NCBI GenBank assembly: GCA_032622095.1
Contig: CP136063.1
Coordinates: 207,437,934-207,501,933, forward strand
Direction: 5' to 3'
Origin: Siphonodentalium dalli
Taxonomy: Eukaryota > Mollusca > Scaphopoda > Gadilida > Siphonodentaliidae
DNA length: 64,000 nucleotides
Both the position numbers and the translations under genes were made by a program. Under the pieces are notes generated by a model. That model did no database searches. It saw only the letters and a program-made list of their open reading frames with translations, and had not been told where the DNA came from. Positions 1-10,976 of this stretch are shown here, piece after piece; position 1 is the first letter of the stretch, and each line of letters starts with the position of its first letter.

Positions 1-60
1 AAGGTGCTTATTGATTTGGTCTATCTTAAATGTGTCACACTGCGGTATTTATAGACCAAA

Positions 61-1740
61 TTGTTCGCCCGATTTTGACAACTGTATACTCTCATTAAGT
101 AGACATGGATAAACTTTTTATATGCAGCCTGTGTCAGGGAGGACGCAGTTATATAGGAGTGGGTGTAATATAGGGTGTCATGTTGACGTATTTCTCGATG
201 GGTTAATATATAATGCTATGCTAATTATGGTCTGAAATGACTAATATCGAGATTTCTGGTGACCATTCAACGTTTGATACCATTTGATGTCCCGATGGGG
301 TATATTCTTGGAGTTCTGACATGCCACGAAGCTTCGGTACATGTCACGAAGCTTCAGTACATAGGACGAAAAACCGCCACAAATTTGGGGTTAATGATGC
401 AAGGTCACATTTTTTGCCAGATTTCGACAGAACTATATACTTTCATTAAGTAGACATGGATAAACGTCTTGTATGTAGCACTGTGTCAGGGCTGAAGCAG
501 TTATATAGGGTGGGTGTAATATAGTGTGTCATTTTGACATAATTACACCATAGATTAATATATATTTCTATGATAGTTACGATCTGAAATGACTGATATC
601 GAAGTTTATGTTGACCATTCAACGTTTGATGCCATTTGACGGTACGTGTCACGAAGCTTCGGTAAATTGGATGAAAAATCGCCACAGATTTGGGGTTAAC
701 GATGCGAGGTCACATTTTTCACTAGATTTTGACGGAACTGTATAGTCTCATTAAGTAGACATCGATAATCTTCTTACATGTAGCCCTGTACCAGAGATGG
801 AGCAGTTATATAGGGGTGTGTGTAATATAGTGTGTCATTATGACATATTCCTCGATGGGTTAATATCGATGCTAATTATGATCTGAAATTATTAAAGATG
901 GATTATCTCTTTAAATAACAAATTTTAAATAGTTGCGTGGGTATAAAATAATAGACATGAACCGAAGACCCCTGTCCGGAAAAGCTTCTATCAATTAATA
1001 TTGATTTTATTTCGAATACTAAATCGGGATCGTTTATGTGTCTATTTTTAGAATAGACCATTCGGATGATACCATATTGCGATATAGAGCACTGGGCTGC
1101 TCCTATGGCTACGCACCGAAATTTAAATGTCCCAGATTGATTGTTTGTATTGTTTTGTTCCACAGATATAAGCGACAATGAGTATAATTAACGTTTATTT
1201 GTGACAAAAATTGTACAATAAAATTTCTGGTCTCTGTTAACAGTAAACACTATTGTTCGTTAGCTGAACAAACACACCTTTTTAGACTAGAAAATATTAG
1301 AAATAAAATTAATATTAATCGATAGAAGCATTTCCGGACAGGAGTCTTCGATTTAAATCTAATATTTTATACCCCGGTACTATATAATACATGTTTACAA
1401 AGAGATAATCCACCTTTAATATCCGGGTTTCTGGTCACCATTCAACGTTTGTTATCGGTGCCATATGATGTCCTGTGGTGGTATATTCCTGGAGTTCTGA
1501 CACGTCACGAAGCTTCGGTACATGGCACGAAGCTTCGGTACATTGGATGAAAAACCGCCACAGGTTTGGGTTTAAGAATACATGGTCAATTTTGTTGCCA
1601 CAGCGCTGGGGGATAAGTACCCAGGGCCACATGATTCTTCTTATTTCGATATTACTGTATACTGTTATTAATAACGATACACCTTGATTAACATCATGTT
1701 GAATGAAGCAGGCACAGTATAATTTTCTATTATTGAACAT
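61..1740 (+). repeat. Tandem satellite, ~350-bp unit, about four copies
   Basis: The anchor ATTAAGTAGACAT recurs at about 94, 445 and 750, and the anchor CACCATTCAACGTTTG at about 262, 615 and 1438. This gives periods of about 351 and 305 bp. The second-to-third interval is shorter because it lacks about 46 bp around the motif CACGAAGCTTCGGTAC. The last unit (about 1420-1740) is diverged. Most units carry one or two copies of CGAAGCTTCG, a 10-bp perfect palindrome. I see no credible coding potential; open frames here are short and shift between units. The array is interrupted at 896-1415 by a MITE. Confidence 0.85.
896..1415. mobile_element. TTAA-flanked MITE inserted in the satellite
   Basis: Terminal inverted repeats start AGATGGATTATCTCTTT (left) and end AAAGAGATAATCCACCT (right), and are flanked on both sides by TTAA (892-895 and 1416-1419). 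A second inverted block (about 965-1010 and 1305-1355, around CCGGAAAAGCTTCTATC) lies further inside. The flanks join to restore the satellite sequence (CTGAAAT...TATC...TTTCTGGT), and neighbouring units are the empty site. The TTAA duplication suggests Kolobok or piggyBac mobilisation; the purine-rich 5' terminus fits Kolobok better. There is no transposase, so the element is non-autonomous. Confidence 0.85.
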
Positions 1741-3300
1741 TTAACTTGAATGTCACGAATAATCGGTACATTCGTGTTTTTGTTTCTACGCCGACTGTAT
1801 GCATACATCTGATTTAAATATAGTAATATATGAATAATAATTAATGTACCGAAGCTTCGTATCTATAGGTTACAAACACCTAATTATTTTCCATAGATGA
1901 CAGTGTTAACTAAAAGTCCCTCCGGCCATGGGTTAAGCCTATTTTAACTTCAAGTGGTAAATTTTTCCTTAGAACGTCATCCGTTGCACCAGTATGTGAC
2001 AACAAACGCGCCCTTTTTGGTATTTTTTTCAAACGATAATCTTGCATTTCTACAACTACCCCATTTACTGCACATAAATCAGCAGCATAAAAATATCCAG
2101 ACCCCTTCCATATTTCCCTCAATGATAATCAACCAATCAGCAGCCAGATTTTGTTGTTATGCTGACTCGAGTTTCCCTACACAAATTCAAGAAGCGTAAC
2201 TCTATATAATTAGTTGCTTGTAACAAATTGTAAAGAAAATCGAACTTTGATCGTGTAAACCGCGCCAATTTTACAAATACAGCTTTACTGTGATACGATA
2301 GAAATATGGGAGTCATGGGACATCCTATTATCTCCCAGTGGTCCTTTAACCCACATACCCCGTTTTAAAATTTATTTGGGTAAGAAATAACACCGATACT
2401 CTATTCCTGATAACTCTGGAAGCACAGTTTTGTAGAAAGATACTAATGTCTCATGGCATGCTTGTCATATACATATATACTGCACAGTGCTGCACAGTGT
2501 CGCATGCCCCATGTCCATCCACTATCTAATTATGACCACAAATGTGATCACACCCAAAATTCAGGGTTTTTCATCATAATTTAATTTGTAAAATCCGACT
2601 CGCGTGCATAACGCACATGATAGAAAGGCATATGTATACGTTTTGAAAACTAGTTACGTATATCTACCATACGCCTTAAGAAATTGATCTAATTTTGAAC
2701 AGTACAATGTTTGATTGGATTTGAATTAGACCCCCCTCAACTTAGAAAACAAGTAGAAACCTTCTTAAATCCATTTAAAAACATTTTAGAAGACAGTTGT
2801 AAATTATTTAACACTATTAAAATAATTAATGGCGAATTTAACCATTAAAATCATAGTAAGATGAAATGGTTGCAATTTGGACGATTTTGCATAAAAAAAA
2901 TTTAAAAAATAGTAACAAATTAAAAAAAAATTTGAAATTCTTCAATTTTTTTTAGCACGATTAGTTATTTAACATTATTAACACAATTACTATTCAACTT
3001 AATCACCAAAATTATATTAAAATGAAATGGTTACAAATTGAATTTTTTTTTTTAAATTTGGGCTAAAAACGTAGGAAAATGCCCAAAAAAATCGCAAAAA
3101 CCAAAGAAGGCGACAAATTTGTTCTTGCTATCATAATTTTTCTTCATTACCATACCTAAAAGATAAAAAATAACATGGTCGCAGCTTGTCCGTCAATATG
3201 AGCAACACTACCTCCCGATCTCCTGGACTATTGGGTAGAGCTGAAAACAATACACAGTTTATTAAACCATCGTTACTATAAAGAACATGAAAACACAGAA
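1741..3300. other. AT-rich intergenic, nothing recognised
   Basis: About 1840-1860 holds one more GTACCGAAGCTTCG motif in the opposite orientation. The stretch 2870-3080 is extremely A/T-rich, with two loosely similar blocks (ATGAAATGGTT.CAA at about 2862 and 3020). No gene, RNA or element boundary could be supported. Confidence 0.5.
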
Positions 3301-3357
3301 CGAATGTATTCCTCCGTTTATTATAATATAAAATCTTTGTATTATTATCTTAGTATT

Positions 3358-3560
3358 ACTGATGAAGACAATGAGTCTCAATATTTACAGCCCAAATATT
3401 CAACGACAGGACATATGGCTAGCCGGAACTTATCAGCGGTTGGTCAGACGGTGGGTGGTCTGGGACAGTCTCAGGTCACTTGGAATGATGATACCAGCAG
3501 AATGCAGAACGATCCAGATGGATTGAATATTAGTCAAGAGTCATTAATACGGGTCCGTAT
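3358..3560 (+). other. Possible isolated exon, unrecognised
   Basis: A stretch of higher GC and balanced codon composition lies within AT-rich DNA. It translates to a Ser/Asn/Asp-rich polar segment containing TTGHMASRNLSAVGQTVGG. It could be a spliced exon, but I cannot assign splice sites with confidence or recognise a domain. Chance open frame is the main alternative. Confidence 0.2.
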
Positions 3561-3681
3561 ATATAATATGTTTACTATATTGCAATTATCTCTCTCTCTC
3601 ACGTTTTAGTATTTTTCCATTGGTTTCTGAAGTGCTAATTTATTTAAATAGAAAAATTACATTAGCGGAAGTGAATGTTGA

Positions 3682-4874
3682 GTGTATGAATTTTACGGCA
3701 GCGTAGAACCGCCACATCATCTCCTGTTACTAACTTGTTTAAACAAGTTATGGAGCTTGGGTATAATATCTGTCAAATATGTGGCAGCTATGAAACTCAA
3801 CAGTCATTCGGTGGGGTGTGTAAAATTATCGTTGTGTGTTAACAGCGCGACAAGCCGAACGTCTAACCCATGAACCATCAGGCTCCATATACGCGCGTGG
3901 GTGTTTCGATATAATACTTTGCCACCCCCACACACGAGCCGAAAATTTATTAGACACAAATCAATCAATCTGGAGACAGATACGTTGGTGCCCTGTTTGA
4001 CCCGCAAGGGTGGGCGACCATCTTTGGTTGACTGCACTGTTAGGCTTTTGGGGTGTATCGAGAGAAATAACTTTTCGTGGGGCCAAAATAGTCTCCTTTG
4101 ACCGAAATCGTCAAAAAGAGGGGCTGAGAAATGACATGGTTGCCTCATTGTCATGCACAGTCCATAGCTAATCTTGGGTGGATGGTAGTTTTCGGGGTTT
4201 GCGACGGTATCCTGGACGCATCTACAATAACCCTATACAACATATTAAATAACTTACGTAACTCGACTCACGGTCGATGTATGGCTACACAATTGGTTGT
4301 ATGCTGGCTCAGACCCATCCCTTTGTCGATTTCGGTCAACTTAGACTATGTTGGTCCCACGCAAATATATTTGTCTCGATATACCCGAAAGACTAACCAA
4401 TCACCCAAAGATGGCCACCACCCTTACGGGTCAAACGGGGCATCACAGTCTCAGCCTCCATATTGGTTTTAGTCTAGTAAATTGTCGGCTAGTATGTGGG
4501 GGCTGGCAATATGTTACATGTATATATCGAAACACCCACCCCGTATATGGAGCCTGATGGTTCATGGTTTAGACGTTCGGCTTGTCTCGCTGTTAATACT
4601 CAGCAATAATTGTGCACCCCCACCGACGGACTGTTGAGTTTCATAGCTGCCATATGTTTGACAGATGTCGACCAAGTACCCAAGCTCCATAACTTGTTTA
4701 AACAAGTTAGTAACCTGTTTAAACAAGTTAGTAACTTGTTTAAACAGCTCGTTTAAACAAGTTAGCTGACTTGTGTAAACAAGATAACTAACTTGTTTAA
4801 ACAAGCTAGCTAACTTGTTTCAATAGATACAGAAGATGAGGTGGCGGTCCTACGCTGCCGTATAATTTATACAC
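3682..4874. mobile_element. Foldback element with palindromic GTTTAAAC array
   Basis: The two ends are reverse complements: left GTGTATGAATTTTACGGCAG, and right (reversed) GTGTATAAATTATACGGCAG. Inverted similarity continues inward for roughly 400-500 bp per arm, to about 4130 and 4300, leaving a short unique centre. In the right arm at 4685-4825 there are seven or so copies of the 19-bp palindrome AACTTGTTTAAACAAGTTA; the left arm has one (about 3730-3750). So the satellite expanded after the arms formed, or contracted on one side. No transposase is visible. No flanking target duplication could be identified. Total about 1.19 kb. Confidence 0.8.
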
Positions 4875-4996
4875 GGTAACACGCGACGTCATAGCACCGT
4901 GACTATAAATTTCCCAAAATTTAACCATATTTCAAACTCGAAATGCATTTTTAGATTGATATTTTTCACTGAGATGTATTTATATGTCATAATAGC

Positions 4997-5002
<6 letters not shown>

Positions 5003-5074
<72 letters not shown>
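5003..5074. repeat. (TA)n microsatellite
   Basis: About 36 uninterrupted TA dinucleotides. Copy number is likely polymorphic and prone to assembly error. Confidence 0.97.
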
Positions 5075-5077
<3 letters not shown>

Positions 5078-5238
5078 GTAGGATATGTCTGTCTGTCCGT
5101 ATATCCGTATCTTTCTCCCAGACTGCTGGTCCGATTTCAACCAAATTTGATGTGGTAACTCGGGGTGCCCTGGCGGAGGTTATAATGGTTTTACAAAATT
5201 TGATTTAAAAGAAATTAATAACAAAAAAACGAAGTACA

Positions 5239-5311
5239 TATGCATTCTCTTATATATGCACATTCGAGTCTGCCATAGGGAGCCTCGCATATATAGAGAG
5301 AATACATTGGC
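5239..5311. repeat. Solo ~70-bp hairpin terminus
   Basis: A single diverged copy of the palindromic terminus seen in pairs at 20.6, 27.4 and 60.6 kb: GCATTCTCTTATATATGC, then a central GAGTC...GCCTC, then the inverted arm ending GAATACATTGGC. No partner terminus is nearby. It may be a solo end left by deletion or recombination. Confidence 0.7.
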
Positions 5312-5729
5312 TTAACAATATTTACCTTGAACTTGTAAGCCAGTGCATTAATATACATGCGAGATATCTCTGGATGTGATTATTCTGGACGTAGACGTGC
5401 ATGGATTGTCCATTTCACCGTGTGAGGTCATTTTATCAACAACAAGTCGCCCACACAATACACATATGTCGATTTCAGAGTAAAATCACTTAGCTCAGTT
5501 AATTTCACCTGAAATTTTCGATTCGCGATATATTGTTAATGCACACTTAATAGGTGAGTATGCCTACCAACGCAAACCCGGGCTTTTAAAGTGGCTGAAA
5601 TTGTCCAGTTCGCATGCTGCTATTGACGTATTAAGTTCGCAGGCTGCCCGCGATGAGGACATATATACACCCACAATATCAGAAACGTCCATTCGACTAC
5701 CTATGATCGCCAAATATCATTCGACAATA
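5312..5729. other. Intergenic, nothing recognised
   Basis: Unique-looking sequence with no long open frame and no clear repeat ends. The last bases (5723-5729, GACAATA) form the left half of a possible target duplication for the next element. Confidence 0.5.
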
Positions 5730-8700
5730 GAGCGCGGTCCTACTAAAAGCCGACCGCATCCGATTGTACCCGACCGCACCTCCCCAGGGGTCCGACCGAG
5801 ATGGGGCATGTACTATCGTACATAATAGACAGACATGTATGTACCAACGTTCTCATCCCCATGTCGATAGCTCGAGAAGAAACGGCACTGTTATCCCCTA
5901 ACTTGCGGCCGGTTCCGTCTGGTAAGCAATATCCAAAAAGGCACCGACCGCACCTCCCCTGGCTGCCTGACTACGGAAATGTACATCTTATAATACAGCT
6001 TACGGTCTGCGTACCCCTCGGCATCAACGGGCGATCGGGCAAGTCGCTAACTGTAGCGGGTGAATACAGTGTACACATAGGCTGCTGTCGAATTCGCTAT
6101 GAATGTACGCAAAAACGCCGAAAGTAACACCCGCCGACCGCACCGCCACCAGCTGACCCAGCGAGATGGGGCATGCATGTACCAAAGTTTCAATCAACAA
6201 CTCGATAGCTCAATCGGAAACGGCATTGTTAACCATTAACTTGCGGTCAATTCCGCCAGGGAGGTAAAATATAAAAAGGTACCGACCGCACCTCCCCAAG
6301 TTGCCTGACTACGGAAATGGACAAGTCGCTAGCTGTAGCGGAAGTGAATAAATTAACCTATACGCTGCTGTCGAATACGCTATGAATGTACGCAAAAACG
6401 CCGAAAATAACGCCCGCCGAACGCACCGCCACCAGGTGACCCAACGAGATGGGGCATGCATTGTCATACAGAATATACATGTATGTACCAAAGTTCAAAT
6501 CCCCAAGTCGATAGCTCGAGCAGAAACGGCACTGTTAACCCCTAACTTGCGGTCAGTTCCGAAAGGTACGCTAAATAAAAAAAAAGCTACCGACCGCACC
6601 TCCCCAAGCTGCCTGACCACAGAAAGGGACATCATATCAGTCAGCGAATACCCCTCTGCATCCATGGGCGATCGGGAAAGTCGCTAACTGTAGCGGAAGT
6701 GAGTATATTAACCCATACACTGTTGTAGAATTCGCTATGAATGTATGCAAAAACGCCGAAAATAACACCGACCGCACAAACAACAGGGGACCGAGCGAGA
6801 TGGGGTATGCATTATTGTTTAGAATTGATATGTGTGTACCAAATTTCCAATCCCCAAGTCGATAGCTCGAGCGGAAACGGCATTGTTAACCACTAACTTG
6901 CGGCCGGTTCCGTCAGGTATGCAAACAAAAAAACCCACCAACCGCACCACCCAAGCTGCCTGACCACGGAAAGGGGCACCATATATCATTCAGCTAACAC
7001 CATTCTGCATCCATGGGCAAGTCGTTAGCTTTAGCGGAATTGAATATACTAACCCATACGCTGCTGTCGAATTCGCTATGAATGTATACGCAAAAACACC
7101 GAAAATAACACCTGCCGACCACACCTCTCCCATGGGTCCGAGTTAGATGGCGCATTCATTGTCGTGCAGAATAGACTCGTATGTATCAACGTTTCATACA
7201 ACGCTTAGAACAAAAGGTATATCTGTATACAATATCACCGACATCCTAAAAGGTATACCAAACATTAGTAATAACAAAAACAAATTATTATTTGCAGAAT
7301 TTCAAAAATATATAGTCGCTACAAACCGCTTTACCAATTAACACATTCACCACCTCTGGGTCAACGCCACGCGCGAACGCCATCATTTTAGTACACCAAA
7401 GCTACTACTAAACTAACTGACATATCTTTCCTATGTCAACAATCAGTAATCAAACTATATGAACTCACATATCGAACCTGGATCTGGTAACACAAAAAAA
7501 AAACAATTTAAACATATATATACCATCTTGTTATTACAATAACGCGTGTAATTGTATGGGGAGATGGGCTATCTAGGTTGTATAACTTGTGCCCAATCCC
7601 AATTGTACATTAATGATACAATAAAATATGTTTAAACTATCAACGTTCCAATCCCCAAGTCGATAGCTCGAGCGTAATCACTATGGCCACTATCAGTACA
7701 TGCATGGCATTGGTTATAATAATTAATATATCATTACCACTGTTATCAACGTATGATAATATTATATTCTTCAAGATCATCGTTTATTTATATTTCTATG
7801 CCATATGACACTTTTTCAAAAAACTATTTAAGTGAGAACTCTATTGTGCGAAAGTTTTCGTGTAAAATGTGCGATGGTGGTGTGTCCATATGTGGGGAGG
7901 GGGCAAGAAACATACAAAAATATAAATAAATGACGATAGTGATGAATATATCACGTTGATAATGATAACAGTTGTAATCATATATTTTAATGGTTATAGT
8001 GATTTCGCTCGGGCTATCGACTTGGGGACTGGAACTTTGGTACATACAGGTATATTTCGACAATGCATGCCACATCTCGCTCGGTCCCCTGGTGGCTGTG
8101 CGGTCGGCGGATGTTATTTTCGGTGGGTTAATATATTCACTTCCGCTACAGTTAGCGACTTGCCCGATTTACCATGGATTCAGAAGGATATTCGCTGCAT
8201 GATATGATGTCCCATTCCGTGGTCACGCAGCTAGAGGAGGTGTGGTCTGTGCCTTTTTTTATTTTGCGTACCTGACGGAACCGGTCGCAGGTTAGGGGTT
8301 AACGGTGCCGTTTCCGCTCGAGTTATCGACTTGGGGATTGGAACTATAGTACATACAGGTCTATTCTGCACGATAGTGCATACTCACCTCGCTCGATCCT
8401 CTGGTGGTGGTGGGGTCGGCGGATGTTATTTTCGGCGTTTATGCGCACATTCATAGAAAATTCGACAGCAGTGCATGTGTTAATATATTCATTTCCGCTA
8501 CAGCTAACGACTTGCCCTATCGCCCATGGATGCAGAATGGTATTCACTGCATGATATGATATCCCTTTCCGTGGTCAGGTAGCTTGGGGAGGTGCGGTCG
8601 GCGGTTTATTTTATTTGCGTACCCGACGGAACAGGCCGCAAGTTAAAGGTTAACAGTGTCGTTTCCGCTCGATCTATCGACTTGGGGATTGGCTCTTTGA

Positions 8701-9174
8701 TACATACAGGTCTATGCTGCACGATAATGCATACCCCATCTCGCTTGGTCCCCTGGTGGTGGTGCGGTCGGCGGGTGTTATTTTCGGCGTGCTTGTGTAC
8801 AATCATCGAAAATTCGACAACAGTGCGTGTGTTAATATATTCATTTCCGCTACAGCTAACGACTTGCCCTATCGCCCATGGTTGCAGAATGGTATTCACT
8901 GCATGATATTATATCCCTTTCCGTGGTCAGGTAGCTTGGCGAGGTGCGTTTTATTTTATATGCGTACCCGCGATGGAACCGGCCGCACGTTAGGGGTTAA
9001 CAGTGTCGTTTCCGCTCGAGCTATCGACTTGGGGATTGGAACTTTGGTACATACAGGTCTATGATGTACGATAGTGCATATATACCCCATCCCGCTCGGA
9101 CCCTATGGGAGGAGCGGTCTGGCGCGGACGGGTGCGGTCGGTGCGTTCGGCTTTTAGTAGGACCCATACAGCGG
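5730..9174. mobile_element. 3.4-kb foldback element with tandem-unit arms
   Basis: The left arm (about 5730-7190) is built of about five units of roughly 280-365 bp, marked by GAGATGGGGCATG at 5798, 6164, 6446, 6796 and 7145. Each unit carries CGATAGCTCGAGCGGAAACG, CTAACTTGCGGCCGGTTCCG and CGACCGCACC. The right arm (about 8000-9174) has four inverted units with the same motifs reversed (CCCATCTCGCTCGG at 8073, 8376, 8725 and 9078). Outer ends share GGTCCTACTAAAAGCCGA (left at 5737; reversed at the right end). GACAATA flanks both sides (5723-5729 and 9175-9181), a possible 7-bp target duplication. No transposase is visible. The family recurs as a broken copy at 44.6-50.8 kb. Confidence 0.85.
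7194..7637. mobile_element. 444-bp insertion with perfect 10-bp target duplication
   Basis: TATCAACGTT occurs at 7184-7193 and again at 7638-7647. Between them lies sequence absent from the other units of the foldback arm, where this motif runs straight into CCAATCCCCAAGTCGATAG. The insert is AT-rich, has no obvious inverted ends, and has AATAAAATATG close to its right end. It could be a retroposed fragment or a degenerate element with a 10-bp duplication; the mechanism is unresolved. Confidence 0.8.
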
Positions 9175-9181
9175 GACAATA

Positions 9182-10861
9182 TAAACAAGACGGTGCTGAT
9201 CTCACAATATAATTTAAAGTTACTGGGTACACTTGACATGAATGCACAATAGAGTATTTAGTCCTTTAGTCAAAATGGGGACAAAATGCGATGGGCACAT
9301 AATCGCCGAATGTTTACTTATTTTGCCTTTGCACTTTCTGCACTAAATACTCATTGGCGATTACATGTAGCCCAGCTGGGCTTTGTGGTATGGTGATGAT
9401 CTGTTAATCCGGAATAAATTGATAAAGGCGCGAGTTTGGTGTTAAAAGATGCAGGAGACTCCTCATTATAACATATTTAAAATCCTCTAAGATCTGCTTT
9501 GTGGAAACTTTATTATCCAAGATGGCGTCCAACATGATTGTCTATATGAATCAGTTCTCAAAATTATACGACATATAGTGGCATAGGAATACGCTGTTAT
9601 ACCAGTTTGTGTAAAATTAGAGTATATACGGAAGCGAATAGAGTGACATGAACATAAACTAATCAAATAATGGCGGTAAAAATGGCCGTAACTCCAAGCC
9701 ATGCCGCGACAAAAGCATCATATTGGATAACCACGGGAGTGAAAATACGTATTGGTTATATGCAAGTTTTTTGTTAAATATCTTTAAAGGTACACAATCA
9801 TTAAAACAGATCCATCTGAAGGATTTGTCGGTCACTGCAAAGAAAGTCTACCCCAATGAGTTAGTCTTTAATGTTCGGGTTTTCTGCCTAGAATACACCT
9901 ACCAGTAGGGTCAAAATAATAATTTCGGTCATGCAACAAACGAAATCATGTTTCGCCACATATTGCCTGGTAGTTTCAGTTGGAAGGATGATTAATTGTT
10001 GAATGTAATACAGCAACTGAAGTGCATAACCTTATGGTATAAACACTAGTTACATTTCCGAATTGTTCAACACTCTCGTGGTAATAAACGATACATGTAT
10101 GCCGCAATGTTTATTATACTGTAAAGAAAAAACTCACTTCTTCAACTGATTAGCATCCCATCTCACCATATCAATGAGACGGTACATCGTACATAGTGCT
10201 CAGTACTAATTTTCGTGATGCTACCAAACCGGTTTCGAAGTAGACAATTTCGTTTAAATTACTTCAGTTGGCATTTTACAACTGGAATTATTATGCTACC
10301 ACGCAATGCACAATATTTTCAGTATCTTGTTGTTTGGAAATATCTTACCAATACCACCCACACATTGTGATAAATATTAGGTTACCAGTGTTTACAGCTG
10401 TTATTACAGCTAACCATTCACTCAATGTTGCTATTTATGGTTTTGTATGCAGCAGATATATGTAAGATGATGTAGAAGGGGTAAACGCGGTGTTGCAGTT
10501 GCAGAAAACGTAGTGTTGCCCGTATATATGGCATTGGTGAATATTATCAAATATTATTTCCACGTATAAACACAGAATATGTAGGCAATTCTGGTCAAGC
10601 TTAGAATATTGAAGATACCATAAAGTACTCCTTTGTATTTTGATAAATTGCGTTCATATTATACCACCATGCATGCTTGTGATAAAATCGAAATATTCGT
10701 GTTTCATCACTTGAGCTGAGGCAACTATGACTACTATTTTGAGACTCGAACAATATCATTTGAACATTTTACCCAGTACACTCTGAATATATCTCAAACT
10801 GTTATATAACAGTGCACTTTGGAAGGATTGGTGTTATAGATATATAGAATTTGTAGCTATT
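9182..10861. other. Intergenic with dispersed ATGGCG motif
   Basis: No gene recognised. A copy of the recurrent motif CCAAGATGGCGTCCAACATG lies at about 9518-9537, and ATAATGGCGG at about 9668. The remainder looks unique and non-coding. Confidence 0.5.
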
Positions 10862-10976
10862 GTCGTCGCTTAAACTGTTTAAGTCCGTGAGGGTGATTTG
10901 AGCATCAGCGATTCTATAGAGCCTCGCCCAATAGATGCCAAATCCCCGAGCTGACTTAAACAGTTTAAGCGACAAC
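10862..10976. mobile_element. ~110-bp inverted-repeat MITE
   Basis: Ends are GTCGCTTAAACTGTTTAAG (left) and its reverse complement (right). The core contains an inner imperfect stem (GATTTGAGCATC ... GATGCCAAATC). The same core, without the same outer ends, recurs at 52250-52330. Confidence 0.8.

Noticed and set aside
903-1178. 91-codon minus-strand frame as a transposase gene
   Set aside because: It lies within a 520-bp MITE, has no DDE-like motif, and is within chance expectation.
4889-5140. Open frame with an alternating Tyr-Ile run
   Set aside because: Translation of the (TA)n microsatellite.
5730-9174. Coding regions in the foldback arms (frames of 60-116 codons such as 5801-6127, 8592-8906)
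   Set aside because: Frames change between units, lie on both strands and show no domain; they follow the repeat, not selection.
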